Of a stretch of DNA of 64,000 bases, positions 1-8,795 are shown in pieces. Origin of the DNA: Chitinophaga niabensis (GTDB lineage: Bacteria; Bacteroidota; Bacteroidia; Chitinophagales; Chitinophagaceae); NCBI RefSeq assembly GCF_900129465.1, contig NZ_FSRA01000001.1:434001-498000 (forward strand), given 5' to 3'. Both the position numbers and the translations under genes were made by a program. Below the pieces are notes generated by a model. It made no database searches and was not told the DNA's origin. It worked only from the letters and a program-made list of their open reading frames with translations. Numbering within the stretch: position 1 is the first letter of the stretch; the number at the start of each line of letters is the position of its first letter.

Positions 1-572
1 CTGTAGGGGATTATACTTTAAAAGAATTGCAGACCTTTTACCTGAAGGATAATAACGGAGATACTACCAGCTTCCGCATTCCTACCCTGGATGCGGCATT
101 GTTATGGGGAAAAGGTAAAGTGATCTACACACTGGATGTTAAACGTGGTGTGCCTTATGCAAAAGTGATAGAAGCGGTGCGCCGCTGCAAAGCAGAATCC
201 TGTTCCGTGATCATCACCTACAGTGCGGATCAGGCTGCAGAAGTTTCCAAACTGGCACCGGACCTGATGATCTCTGCCTCCATACAAAAGCAGGAAGACC
301 TGCTCCGGCTGAACAGCTATGGCGTTCCCAATAACCGCCTGGTGGCTTTTATTGGCACAAGGGAAGCAGATGCAGCGCTTTATCAATACCTGCATGAGAA
401 CAAGGTCCTTTGCATCCTGGGTACCATGGGCAACCTGGATAAACAAGCCATTGCAAAAGGTGATAGAAGCTATTATGAATATGTAGAACGTGGAGCAGAC
501 ATCCTGTCTACAGACAGGCCGCACGAAGCAGGTGCCATGTTACAGTTGTACATTAAAAGCCAAAAGAAATGA
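1..572 (+). CDS. Glycerophosphodiester phosphodiesterase family protein (5' end missing)
   Basis: The reading frame is already open at base 3, so only the C-terminal ~190 residues are in the window; the true start lies upstream. The residues TLKELQTFYLKD followed by IPTLDAAL are the usual middle of the GDPD TIM barrel, where the chain enters the strand carrying the second half of the active site, and the end (GADILSTDRPHEA) matches the last barrel strand, where bacterial GDPDs have a T-D/N-x-P sequence. GDPDs split glycerophosphodiesters into glycerol-3-phosphate and an alcohol. The metal-binding N-terminal H-R-G-E motifs cannot be checked. The stop overlaps the start of the next gene by 4 bases (ATGA), so the three phosphodiesterase genes are almost certainly one operon. 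Export is likely by analogy with the next two genes, but the signal peptide is out of view. Confidence 0.85.
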   Translation, partial: VGDYTLKELQTFYLKDNNGDTTSFRIPTLDAALLWGKGKVIYTLDVKRGVPYAKVIEAVRRCKAESCSVIITYSADQAAEVSKLAPDLMISASIQKQEDLLRLNSYGVPNNRLVAFIGTREADAALYQYLHENKVLCILGTMGNLDKQAIAKGDRSYYEYVERGADILSTDRPHEAGAMLQLYIKSQKK

Positions 573-1813
573 GATATATGATGATACTGTTGCTCCTGTT
601 GAGCAACATGGCCTATAGCCAGGATACGGCACAATACAAAGTACCCGGCCGCCGCAACAGCGCAGCCGCGCAAAAGCAGCCTTATGTGATATTGATCTCT
701 GCAGACGGGTTCCGTTACGACTATGCAGAGAAATACCAGGCGGAACATTTACTGCAATTCGGTAAAGAAGGGGTGAAGGCCGCTTCCATGATCCCTTCTT
801 TTCCCAGCGTTACATTTCCCAATCACTATTCCATTGCAACAGGGCTTTATCCTTCCCATCACGGGATTGTGAACAATAGCTTTTATGATGCGGGCAAAAA
901 GGAAAGTTATTCCATGGGCAATAAACCCAAAGTAAGGGATGGCGCATGGTATGGCGGTACTCCTTTATGGGTACTGGCAGAACAACAGCAAATGGTAAGC
1001 GCCAGCATGTTCTGGGTAGGTTCTGAAGCAGATGTGAAAGGAATACGTCCTTCCTATTACTATAATTACAGTGAGCGGATCCCCATGGAAAACAGGATCA
1101 AAGCGGTAACAGACTGGCTGAACCTGCCGGAGGACCAACGCCCGCACTTCATTACTTTCTACGTGTCAGAACCAGATCATGCAGGGCACCGCTTTGGACC
1201 CGATGCTCCTGAAACAGCAGCTGCGGTGAGAGGAGTGGATTCCATCATTTACCAGTTAACAGAGGCCGTGCGTGCAACCGGACTTCCCGTCAATTATATT
1301 TTTTTATCAGATCATGGTATGACGAATGCAGACAGGGAACATCCGCTGCCAACACCTGCAAGCTTTGATAGCACTAAGTTCCTGATCGCCGCTTCCGGTA
1401 CCATGATGGTGATACATGCAAAGGATAAAGCAGCTATCCAGCCCTTTTACGAAACATTGAAAAAGGAAGAGCTGCATTATAAGGCATACCTGAAAACCAA
1501 TGTACCTGCTGAACTGCACTATAGTGATACAGATGACAGGATGAACAGGATCGGAGACATCCTGCTGGTTCCGGAATGGCCGTATGTTTTTTCCTCAAGA
1601 AAACCCGGCGCAGGGCATCATGGATTTCCGCCTTTACAGGTGAAGGACATGCATGCCACTTTCATGGCGTGGGGCCCTGCGTTTAAACAAAAAATGAGCA
1701 TCCCTTCTTTCGAGAACGTGAATGTATACCCGCTCATCGCAGAGATCCTGGGATTGAAAGTAACAGAACCAATAGACGGCCGTAAAGAAGTACTGCATAA
1801 TATTTTAAAATAA
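569..1813 (+). CDS. Exported ectonucleotide pyrophosphatase/phosphodiesterase (NPP, alkaline phosphatase superfamily)
   Basis: 414 residues with an N-terminal signal peptide (hydrophobic run, cleavage near AYSQ). The NPP metal centre is visible: Asp46 in ISADGFR, the nucleophile Thr82 in PSVTFPNHY with Asn85, the SEPDHAGHRFGP segment (Asp and His ligands), FLSDHGM (Asp-His pair) and a late GHHGFPP histidine. The family uses two zinc ions to cleave phosphodiester or pyrophosphate bonds of nucleotides or phospholipids; substrate cannot be told from sequence. Length is typical for bacterial NPPs, which are the bare catalytic domain. The start ATG lies inside the stop of the GDPD gene (4-base overlap) and the next gene begins 4 bases after its stop, so translation is probably coupled. 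An alternative in-frame ATG lies nine bases downstream and would not change the mature protein. Confidence 0.93.
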   Translation: MRYMMILLLLLSNMAYSQDTAQYKVPGRRNSAAAQKQPYVILISADGFRYDYAEKYQAEHLLQFGKEGVKAASMIPSFPSVTFPNHYSIATGLYPSHHGIVNNSFYDAGKKESYSMGNKPKVRDGAWYGGTPLWVLAEQQQMVSASMFWVGSEADVKGIRPSYYYNYSERIPMENRIKAVTDWLNLPEDQRPHFITFYVSEPDHAGHRFGPDAPETAAAVRGVDSIIYQLTEAVRATGLPVNYIFLSDHGMTNADREHPLPTPASFDSTKFLIAASGTMMVIHAKDKAAIQPFYETLKKEELHYKAYLKTNVPAELHYSDTDDRMNRIGDILLVPEWPYVFSSRKPGAGHHGFPPLQVKDMHATFMAWGPAFKQKMSIPSFENVNVYPLIAEILGLKVTEPIDGRKEVLHNILK

Positions 1814-1817
1814 GAAC

Positions 1818-2762
1818 ATGAAACGAATACTCATATACCTTACCACAGCACTCTTCATTGGCCAGGCATCCGCACAGGAATTCCGTCCCGGTATGTTATA
1901 TACGCCGGACCATACACCAGGCGATACCCTGAAGATCATGGCCTACAATACAGAAAACCTCACAGACCTGAAGGATAACCTGTATATCAACAACCGCATG
2001 GAAGATTCGCAGGATAAAAAGAAAGAAGAAAAAGCCGCCCTGCTGGTAAAAGTGATCAAAGCTGCGAATGCAGATATCGTAATGATCTCTGAATTTGAAA
2101 CAGTGGCCTACCTGAGAGAGCTGAGCCAGAAGAATGAGCTGGGCTATAAATACTTTGCTTCTTCAGAAAGCCAGACCTGGTATCAGAACACCATGATCAT
2201 GAGCAAAGTGCCCATTGGTACTTTCAGAACATACGGCTCCGTGTATTCCCCTATCGTAGGAGAGAAGGACGAGCAGGGAAAGCAGGCCATGCAGATCAAT
2301 ATCAATTCCAGGATGTGGATCGCAGAAGTATGGCCTACAGCAGGCCAGCGTTTATACCTTTGCGGCGTACATTTAAAAGCAGGCAGGAATAAAAGCGATA
2401 CCGCTACCAGGATAGGTCAAACAGCATTATTGAAAGGAGAGTTTGAACGCATTGTTAAAGAGGATAAGAAAGCCTGCATCCTCATGGCCGGAGATTTTAA
2501 CTCCACGCCGGAAAGTGATGAGTTTAAAATGTTGCAGCAGGGAAGTAAAAGAGCCCGTTTTATTGACCCCCTGGCAGGTACAAGCGTTTATTCGCATCCC
2601 GCAGGTAATCCCCGCTGGAGGATCGATCATATGGTGTTCAACAAGAACCTCTCTGCTAAGATAGTACCCGGCAGCACAGGTCCGGCTTATATCCTGAGTA
2701 AAGAAGAAATGACGGAGATGAGCGATCATCTGCCGGTTGTAACCAAAATACTGTTACACTGA
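1818..2762 (+). CDS. Exported endonuclease/exonuclease/phosphatase (EEP) family protein
   Basis: 314 residues, signal peptide ending at ASAQ. EEP-fold motifs occur in order: KIMAYNTENL (metal-binding Asn), MISEFET (metal-binding Glu), CGVHLKAG, MAGDFNSTP (catalytic Asp and Asn), PRWRIDHM and the C-terminal SDHLPV (catalytic Asp-His pair). The family is a Mg-dependent phosphodiesterase fold found in DNases, sphingomyelinases and inositol phosphatases. No extra domain is present, so nuclease versus lipid phosphodiesterase is open. It is the last gene of the GDPD-NPP-EEP set and ends just before a strong bidirectional terminator hairpin. I infer a joint periplasmic role in releasing phosphate or glycerol phosphate from phosphodiesters. 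Confidence 0.88.
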   Translation: MKRILIYLTTALFIGQASAQEFRPGMLYTPDHTPGDTLKIMAYNTENLTDLKDNLYINNRMEDSQDKKKEEKAALLVKVIKAANADIVMISEFETVAYLRELSQKNELGYKYFASSESQTWYQNTMIMSKVPIGTFRTYGSVYSPIVGEKDEQGKQAMQININSRMWIAEVWPTAGQRLYLCGVHLKAGRNKSDTATRIGQTALLKGEFERIVKEDKKACILMAGDFNSTPESDEFKMLQQGSKRARFIDPLAGTSVYSHPAGNPRWRIDHMVFNKNLSAKIVPGSTGPAYILSKEEMTEMSDHLPVVTKILLH

Positions 2763-2772
2763 TCAACCATAA

Positions 2773-2799
2773 GGGCCGGGGTTATCTCCGGCCTTTTTT
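2773..2799. terminator. Bidirectional intrinsic terminator
   Basis: GGCCGG at 2774-2779 pairs with CCGGCC at 2788-2793, extended inward by two more pairs around a TTAT loop, and is followed by six T on the plus strand. It sits between convergent genes. The minus-strand gene's TAA stop (2782-2784) lies in the loop, so the hairpin covers its last codon. Confidence 0.85.
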
Positions 2800-4239
2800 A
2801 TACTCCAAACAACGGTATACCTGGAATTCCCTGATCACCTTGCCGTAGCCCCTTACCACAATAGGGGGAAGCGGTTGCACAGTGGTAAAGTATTTTCGAA
2901 GGGTATCCGTAAAACGGTTTTCATCCGTAGCATCCCCTATTTCGGAATTAATGAACAGCGCATTCCTGCCTGCAAGATCATTAACATTGGTGCCTATATA
3001 ATCGAACTGCAAAGCTTTACGCCCAAGGATGTTCTGGCCATACACCATTTCATCCAGGTAGAAGTTGAGTACAGCACTGGTCTTATAATCATCTGCCGAA
3101 AAGATAAAATCCTGCGGGTATTGCTTTTTGAGGGATCTAACGGAGTCTGCCATTTCACCCCAGCCCAGCCATACATCGTCTGAATGAACGGGTACAGGGT
3201 AGAAGACCAGTTCTATAGCCAGCGCCAGATGTACGATCAGTGCTATGATCTGTTGCCAGCGGATGTATTTTGCGGAAAGGTAAATGTTTGCCCAGATAAT
3301 GCCACTAATGTAAGCAGGCATCATCCAGTTTATTTTCACCCAGTAAATGGGAGAGATCAGGAAGAAAAGGAGGAACAGGGGAAGAAAGAAACTTAACAGG
3401 AATAGCTGTTCCGGGCTAACTTTTTTGAACTTCCGGCGGATGGTCTTGTACAGTAAAACCCATAGAGAAAAAAACAACACCGGCATCAGGATGGCAGCCT
3501 GGTGCCCTATCACGCCCAATACATCCAGGGGCCTTACTTCAATGCCTTCCGCTCTTCCGGTGGACTGGAAACGGAAAGAAGCCATATCATGCTGTATATT
3601 CCAGATGATCACCGGGCTGCTGGCCGCTATCATAAGTAACAGCGCAGCCCATAACCAGGGGGATAATAACCATTTCCTGTAACGCGCGGATATTACCAAA
3701 AACCACAATAACCCTGCCGGCAGAAAAACCGCCGTGTACTTGCTATCGAAAGCGAGGCCCATCATAATACCTGCCAGCAGCCAGTAAACTTTCCTTTCCA
3801 GGAAAACAGCCCGGTACAGGAATAAAAGAGAAAGTGTCCAGCAAAGCATTAAAGGGACATCCGGTGTGGATATGAGGGACAGGATGGTGACCATCAGGGT
3901 GGAAAACATCACTACAAAAGCATTCGCCGCTTTTTGCCTGCTCAGGAAATGAAGGCACAGATGGTAAAAAGCGATCATGGTGCCCAGGGTGGTTACGGAA
4001 TCTGCGAGTTTCACAGCGTAGGCCTTATTCCCCAATATGGTGGTGAAGGCCTTCAGTAACCAGGCAATGGCAGGAGGATGATCGTAATAAGAAAGCGCAG
4101 GATGTTCTCCGTAAAAATAATAGTAGGCATCCTGCGGCATAAGCCCCATAACGCCGATGAAAATAAGCCGTAGTACTAATATAAACAGTGCCGTAAAGAG
4201 TAAAACCTTATTTCTTTTAATGTACCCGATCAGATGCAT
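2782..4239 (-). CDS. Membrane glycosyltransferase, GT39/ArnT-like (PMT_2 superfamily)
   Basis: 485 residues with roughly ten to twelve hydrophobic segments. Near the N-terminus, MPQDAYYYFYGEHPALSYYDHPPAIAW is the signature of the first periplasmic loop of GT-C enzymes of the PMT_2/ArnT type (acidic residue followed by aromatics, then YYDHPP). Such proteins transfer a sugar from a polyprenyl-phosphate donor to lipid or protein on the periplasmic face. The C-terminal third is a less hydrophobic periplasmic domain, as in family members. It is a lone gene, divergent from ligD with 110 bases between, so the acceptor cannot be inferred from context. Confidence 0.88.
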   Translation of the reverse strand: MHLIGYIKRNKVLLFTALFILVLRLIFIGVMGLMPQDAYYYFYGEHPALSYYDHPPAIAWLLKAFTTILGNKAYAVKLADSVTTLGTMIAFYHLCLHFLSRQKAANAFVVMFSTLMVTILSLISTPDVPLMLCWTLSLLFLYRAVFLERKVYWLLAGIMMGLAFDSKYTAVFLPAGLLWFLVISARYRKWLLSPWLWAALLLMIAASSPVIIWNIQHDMASFRFQSTGRAEGIEVRPLDVLGVIGHQAAILMPVLFFSLWVLLYKTIRRKFKKVSPEQLFLLSFFLPLFLLFFLISPIYWVKINWMMPAYISGIIWANIYLSAKYIRWQQIIALIVHLALAIELVFYPVPVHSDDVWLGWGEMADSVRSLKKQYPQDFIFSADDYKTSAVLNFYLDEMVYGQNILGRKALQFDYIGTNVNDLAGRNALFINSEIGDATDENRFTDTLRKYFTTVQPLPPIVVRGYGKVIREFQVYRCLEYKKGRR

Positions 4240-4349
4240 ATGGTTGTTAAGATAAATATTATTCTTCCATTTCTGCCCCCCTAATGCGATGATCCCTTGT
4301 TATTTGTAGATAACGCTGAACATTGGCACGAAGTTTAGCCTGTTTTTAC

Positions 4350-6320
4350 ATGAAAAAGAGCGCTCCGGGCAGATCGGCTAAGATACCTGCAACTTTCAGT
4401 CCAATGCTCGCTACGCTGGTTAATAAACCATTCGATAGCGAAGGCTGGTTGTTTGAGGTTAAATGGGACGGGTACCGGGCGATAGCGGTGAGGGATGGCC
4501 GCAAAACGGAACTCATCTCCCGTAATAACAAATCCTTCAACGATAAGTTCTACCCCGTTTACGAGGCTGTAAAAGCATGGAAGATCCGTGGGGTGGTAGA
4601 TGGAGAGATCGTTGTACTGAATGATGCAGGCCGCTCTGATTTTGCCTCTTTGCAAAACTGGCGGAGTGAAGCAGATGGCACGCTCATCTATTATGTATTT
4701 GATCTTCTATGGCTGGATGGGAGAGACCTTACCGGAGAACCCCTGCTTACCCGCAGGGAGTTATTAAAACAGCGTTTACCCCCTGATGGCGTCATCCGCA
4801 TGAGTGAAAGTTTTGATACCCCGGTAAAAGAATTACTGGAAGCAGGAAGAAAGATCGGGCTGGAAGGGATCATTGCAAAAAAAGCAGATAGTACATACCA
4901 CCCGGGAGACCGTACAAAAGAATGGCTGAAGATCAAACTGAGCAGGCGGCATGAAGTGGTGATCGGCGGTTTTACAAAGAACGAAGGCTCTGCAAAGGCA
5001 TTCAGTTCTTTACTGGTAGGCGTTTATGAAGGAGGCCAGTTTGTTTATACAGGAAAGGTGGGTACCGGTTTTCCTGATAAACTGCAAAAGGAACTGATGG
5101 CAAAGTTCCGCCCGCTGATAACAAAGAAAATGCCTTTTTCCTTTCTGCCGGATGTGAACAAACCTTCCCGTTTCAGGCCCCATCCTCCCAAAGCGGAAGC
5201 CACATGGCTTAAACCTCAGCTGGTCTGCGAAGTGAATTATGCGGAAATAACAGCGGATGGTGTAATGCGGCATCCTTCCTTTGAAGCGATGCGGGAAGAT
5301 AAAAAAGCAAAAGAGGTGATCAGGGAAAAAGCTGTTCCTGTTGTAAAAAGTAAGATGCTGAAAGCACCGGAGGAGCAGGGGCGTAAAACTTTGCTGAACC
5401 CTGCTGAAGTAACACAGGTGAGAAAAGTAAAAGGGCATGAGCTGAAATTCACTAATCTGAACAAGATCTTCTGGCCGAAAGAGAAATATACAAAACGGGA
5501 TATGCTGAACTACTATTACCAGGTAGCCCCATTCATCCTGCCATATCTGAAAGACCGCCCGCAATCCATGAACCGTTTCCCCAATGGCATTGACGGAAAG
5601 AGCTTCTATCAGAAGGATATAACGGGTAAAGCGCCGGAATGGGTGCAGCAATTCCCTTACCATACCAGCGATGGGAAGGACAAGAACTTCCTGGTGGTGG
5701 AAGATGAGGCCAGCCTGTTATATATGGCTAACCTGGGAGCCATTGAAATGAATCCCTGGAACAGCCGTATACAAAAACCGGATCATCCGGATTGGTGCCT
5801 GATCGATCTTGATCCTACAGAGAAGAACAGCTTTGAGCAGGTGATAGAAACCGCGAGGGTAACTAAACAGGTACTGGATGGGATCGGCGTAACCGGTTAT
5901 CCTAAAACTTCCGGCTCTACGGGTATCCATATTTATATCCCCCTGCAAGCAAGATACACTTACGATGAATGCCAGCTTTTTGCAAAATGGATTGCCGCAC
6001 AGGTGCATCATGAATTGCCGCGTTTTACCAGCATTGAACGCATGACCCGTAACAGGAGCGGCAAATTGTATGTGGATTATTTGCAGAACAGGCCTAAGGC
6101 CACACTGGCAGCACCTTATTCCTTACGTCCCAAACCCGGCGCCACCGTATCCATGCCTTTGCATTGGGAGGAAGTGAAGAAAGGGTTAAAGATGAAAGAT
6201 TTTACAATCAACAATGCACTGGAACGTATCAAAAATGAGGGAGATATTTTTAAGCCGGTGCTTGGCCACGGTATTCAATTGAAGAAGATACTGAAGGACT
6301 TTGAAAAACTTAAACAGTGA
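4350..6320 (+). CDS. ligD: DNA ligase D lacking the phosphoesterase domain (ligase + polymerase/primase)
   Basis: 656 residues. The N-terminal half is an ATP-dependent DNA ligase: motif I with adenylated Lys38 in FEVKWDGYRAI, then VVDGEIVVL, FDLLWLDG, LEGIIAKK, EWLKIK and an OB-fold with TGKVGTGF. From about residue 370 the archaeo-eukaryotic primase-like polymerase domain follows (NRFPNGIDGKSFYQK, LIDLDP with metal-binding Asp486 and Asp488, then TSGSTGIHIYIPL). LigD repairs double-strand breaks by end joining with Ku. The 3'-phosphoesterase domain found in many LigD proteins is absent, and no Ku gene is in the window. I chose the ATG at 4350 because the first ligase motif follows at a normal distance; an in-frame TTG at 4323 would add nine residues of no known role. 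A 65-codon gene begins 4 bases after the stop. Confidence 0.95.
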   Translation: MKKSAPGRSAKIPATFSPMLATLVNKPFDSEGWLFEVKWDGYRAIAVRDGRKTELISRNNKSFNDKFYPVYEAVKAWKIRGVVDGEIVVLNDAGRSDFASLQNWRSEADGTLIYYVFDLLWLDGRDLTGEPLLTRRELLKQRLPPDGVIRMSESFDTPVKELLEAGRKIGLEGIIAKKADSTYHPGDRTKEWLKIKLSRRHEVVIGGFTKNEGSAKAFSSLLVGVYEGGQFVYTGKVGTGFPDKLQKELMAKFRPLITKKMPFSFLPDVNKPSRFRPHPPKAEATWLKPQLVCEVNYAEITADGVMRHPSFEAMREDKKAKEVIREKAVPVVKSKMLKAPEEQGRKTLLNPAEVTQVRKVKGHELKFTNLNKIFWPKEKYTKRDMLNYYYQVAPFILPYLKDRPQSMNRFPNGIDGKSFYQKDITGKAPEWVQQFPYHTSDGKDKNFLVVEDEASLLYMANLGAIEMNPWNSRIQKPDHPDWCLIDLDPTEKNSFEQVIETARVTKQVLDGIGVTGYPKTSGSTGIHIYIPLQARYTYDECQLFAKWIAAQVHHELPRFTSIERMTRNRSGKLYVDYLQNRPKATLAAPYSLRPKPGATVSMPLHWEEVKKGLKMKDFTINNALERIKNEGDIFKPVLGHGIQLKKILKDFEKLKQ

Positions 6321-6324
6321 CACA

Positions 6325-6522
6325 ATGAAAAAGCAACTGATCCATGTTACACTCATAGCTCGTGCAGACGATGGTATCTGGTACATATGTGCAGAGCTTT
6401 TTGCAAAGGAACTGCATCAGATAGACCTGATCTCCAGCACGGTGATGCCATTAATGGAAGTCAGTGACCTGGTGAGGCAATTTTACAGTAGGGAAACGGA
6501 TCCACAGGTGCATTTAAACTGA
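6325..6522 (+). CDS. Small hypothetical protein downstream of ligD
   Basis: 65 residues beginning with ATG four bases after the ligD stop, so very probably co-transcribed. The sequence (MKKQLIHVTLIARADDGIW, then YICAELFAKELHQIDLISS) reads like a compact alpha/beta protein without signal peptide or membrane segment. I do not recognise the family. The tight spacing, an ATG start and the lack of any other gene on this stretch favour a real gene over chance. It could be a small end-joining accessory factor, but this is only a guess from position. Confidence 0.5.
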   Translation: MKKQLIHVTLIARADDGIWYICAELFAKELHQIDLISSTVMPLMEVSDLVRQFYSRETDPQVHLN

Positions 6523-6563
6523 CAGGATTTTGATTATTAGCGCAGAATCTCTATTTTACCAGC

Positions 6564-7472
6564 ATGCTTTTACGATTCAAGATTTGCCTGCTGGTACTTT
6601 GCAGCATATGCTTCACAGCGCAGGCGCAGAAGAAATACCGTCTGTTCATTATTGGTAACAGCTTTTCCCAGAACGCAGCTACATTCCTGCCCCAGCTCAC
6701 CCGGGAGGGCGGCATAGAACTGGAAACCGGCCGTGCAGAATTGGGTGGTTGCTCCATGGAAAGACACTGGAAGCTGGTAGAAACAGCAGAAAAAGACACT
6801 TCAGATCCTGCGGGCAAAGCATATGGTGGCAAATCACTGCGCCAGCTGCTTTCAGATGGTACCTGGGATATAGTGACCATTCAGCAATATTCCCTGCTCT
6901 CCGGCGACCCGGAAACATACCGTCCGTATGCCCGTAAACTTTACGATTTTATCAAGTCCATACAACCCAATGCAAAGATCTATATCCATCAGATCTGGGC
7001 TTACCGGAGTGATGCAAAATCGTTTGGAAGGATAGCAGGAGAGGAACGTGCCGTTGATGCAGCAGACATGCACCAGCACGTAAGGGCTGCATATCACACC
7101 ATCGCAGACGAATTGAACCTTGCTGTGATCCCGGTAGGAGATGCGTTCCGTGCAATGGCTACAGATCCATCCTGGGCTTATAAAAAAGATACCACCTTTA
7201 ATTTCGAAACGGCCGTATCTCCGGCTTTACCGGATCAGACGAACTCCCTGCATATGGGATACCGCTGGGATAATAATAAACTGGACTTTGACGCCAACCA
7301 TGCTAACCGGGCAGGTTGCTACCTGGGATCACTCGTTTGGTACCAGACCCTGTTTGGAGGAGATGTGAAAAAGGTACAGTTCAAACCGGAGCAGGTATCT
7401 GATGAAATGGCAGCACAGTTTAAGAAAGTAGTGCTGGCTTTGCCGGTTCCTGCCGATAGCGTTGCCCGTTAA
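6564..7472 (+). CDS. Exported DUF4886 family protein (SGNH-hydrolase-like)
   Basis: 302 residues; signal peptide with cleavage near TAQAQ. The mature N-terminus YRLFIIGNSFSQNA is the block I of SGNH-type hydrolases as seen in DUF4886 (GNSFS, Ser as candidate nucleophile), followed by LGGCSMERHW, WDIVTIQQYS and a late LDFDANHANRAG segment that would supply the acidic residue and histidine. DUF4886 proteins are common near glycan loci in Bacteroidota and are presumed esterases or deacetylases, but activity is not established. Its 3' end faces the DUF4197 gene with only 12 bases between and no hairpin that I can see. Confidence 0.82.
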   Translation: MLLRFKICLLVLCSICFTAQAQKKYRLFIIGNSFSQNAATFLPQLTREGGIELETGRAELGGCSMERHWKLVETAEKDTSDPAGKAYGGKSLRQLLSDGTWDIVTIQQYSLLSGDPETYRPYARKLYDFIKSIQPNAKIYIHQIWAYRSDAKSFGRIAGEERAVDAADMHQHVRAAYHTIADELNLAVIPVGDAFRAMATDPSWAYKKDTTFNFETAVSPALPDQTNSLHMGYRWDNNKLDFDANHANRAGCYLGSLVWYQTLFGGDVKKVQFKPEQVSDEMAAQFKKVVLALPVPADSVAR

Positions 7473-7484
7473 GGGACTGAAGAA

Positions 7485-8210
7485 TTAATTCCTTTGTGCC
7501 AGCGCACTGCCGAAAACTGTTTTTAAGAGTTCGGTTACGCGAGCCGCCGGGTCCCTGCGGATCTTCTGCTCTTCCAGGCCTACTTCATGGAAGATGCCAT
7601 CTATGGCCCTTTCGGTTACATATGCTGTAAGGTCTGTATTAACCGGGGTTTTGGAGAATTTATTGTACATGGAAAATACATCTGTCCAGTAACGGGTAGC
7701 GTTCACTTTGCCCAGTGCATCATTGATCACGGGGCGGAATGCGGTACTTAACGCTGCTGTTGTTTTCTGTTTGAAGTAATTGGTGGCAGCAAAATCACCC
7801 CCTCTCAGGATGCCGATGGCATCTGTAATGCTCATCTGGCGGATGGCATTGACGAAAATGGGCGTAGCGGATTTAGCCGCTTCTTCCGCACCACGGTTCA
7901 TGGCCAGGATAGCCTTATCCACCACACTTCCCAAACCTACATTCCGCAAGGTGGTTTCCACTTTCTGCGCTTCCGGCGGCATCAGTATCTTCAGCAGGGC
8001 ATTTGCAAAAAAACCATTAGGGGCAGAAAGCCGGTTGGCGCTGTTCTGTGTGCCAATGGTCAGTGCTTCCTTTAAGCCTGCCGCAATTTGCAGGGTGTTT
8101 GTTCCGCCGGTGGTAGTGGTTGGCGGAAGGGAATTCAGGATCTGTTGGGTGGTTTCACAACCAGATAAAAGCAAAACAGACAGTGTGCAGGCCAGGTACC
8201 AGTTCTTCAT
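7485..8210 (-). CDS. DUF4197 lipoprotein
   Basis: 241 residues from ATG at 8210 (a GTG three codons upstream is also open). The N-terminus MKNWYLACTLSVLLLSGCET is a lipoprotein signal peptide with lipobox LLSGC. The rest is helical and matches DUF4197: AAGLKEALTIGTQNSANRLS, then MSITDAIGILRGGDFAATNYFKQKT. These all-helical periplasmic lipoproteins are widespread in Bacteroidota and Proteobacteria, with no established biochemical role. Stand-alone gene, divergent from the response regulator gene. Confidence 0.88.
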   Translation of the reverse strand: MKNWYLACTLSVLLLSGCETTQQILNSLPPTTTTGGTNTLQIAAGLKEALTIGTQNSANRLSAPNGFFANALLKILMPPEAQKVETTLRNVGLGSVVDKAILAMNRGAEEAAKSATPIFVNAIRQMSITDAIGILRGGDFAATNYFKQKTTAALSTAFRPVINDALGKVNATRYWTDVFSMYNKFSKTPVNTDLTAYVTERAIDGIFHEVGLEEQKIRRDPAARVTELLKTVFGSALAQRN

Positions 8211-8253
8211 AGTGATCACCGATTTATGACTTTAAGGTATGCAAAAATAAAAT

Positions 8254-8261
8254 TAAATTTG
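8254..8261 (+). promoter_or_regulatory. Candidate Bacteroidota -7 promoter element
   Basis: TAAATTTG fits the TAnnTTTG -7 element recognised by the Bacteroidota primary sigma factor and lies 18 bases before the ATG of the response regulator gene. The -33 side is only T-rich (CTTT near 8230), so the assignment is weak. Confidence 0.35.
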
Positions 8262-8279
8262 TAGACCTATTTGCATTCT

Positions 8280-8693
8280 ATGGCCCAGACTTATACAAGT
8301 ATACTTATTGTGGATGATGATATCGATGATGCAGAAATGTTCCAGGATGCCCTGCATTTCGTGGATGCATCCGTTCGCTGCATCTTTAGTAAAGATGGGG
8401 TGGCCGCACTGAAACTGCTGGAAACCAGCCCCCAGGAAAATCTCCCGGATCTGATCGTTTTGGATATGAATATGCCGCGCATGAACGGGAAACAATGCCT
8501 GCAGAAAATAAAGGCCAGCCACAAACTATCAGATATTCCTGTAATTATTTATTCCACTTCCCAACTGGAGGAAGATGTGAAACAAACCCACCAGATGGGA
8601 GCGTTGAATTTTATTACCAAGCCCAGTAAGTTCTCAGACCTGGTAACTATTGCTAAAGAAATACTGGAGGGTAGATGTGCTTTCCCTTCATAG
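8280..8693 (+). CDS. Single-domain response regulator (CheY/Rcp1-like)
   Basis: 137 residues, one receiver domain and nothing else. Acidic triad residues Asp12-14, phospho-acceptor Asp62 in LIVLDMNMP, the hydroxyl residue in IIYSTS and the Lys in FITKPSKF are all in place. The IDDAEMFQDAL stretch after the acidic cluster is typical of Rcp-type stand-alone receivers that work with bacteriophytochrome or PAS kinases. No kinase lies nearby, so the partner is elsewhere. The ATG at 8280 is preferred over an in-frame TTG three codons earlier. A strong terminator follows. Confidence 0.93.
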   Translation: MAQTYTSILIVDDDIDDAEMFQDALHFVDASVRCIFSKDGVAALKLLETSPQENLPDLIVLDMNMPRMNGKQCLQKIKASHKLSDIPVIIYSTSQLEEDVKQTHQMGALNFITKPSKFSDLVTIAKEILEGRCAFPS

Positions 8694-8737
8694 GGACCTT
8701 TCAGGTGCACTGTCATAAAAACCAGCGAAAATTTTGG

Positions 8738-8768
8738 GGTCCGTCTCTTTTTTGAGGCGGACCTTTTT
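8738..8768 (+). terminator. Intrinsic terminator after the response regulator gene
   Basis: A 10-bp stem (8738-8747 with 8754-8763, one G-U pair) closes a six-base T-rich loop and is followed by five T. Confidence 0.88.
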
Positions 8769-8795
8769 ATTTCAGGAATTAGATATTAGTTTAGC

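Noticed and set aside
5010..5663. Antisense open frame of 217 codons within ligD
   Set aside because: Overlaps conserved ligase and polymerase motifs; residue make-up (rich in F, H, R, Q) is that of a reverse reading.
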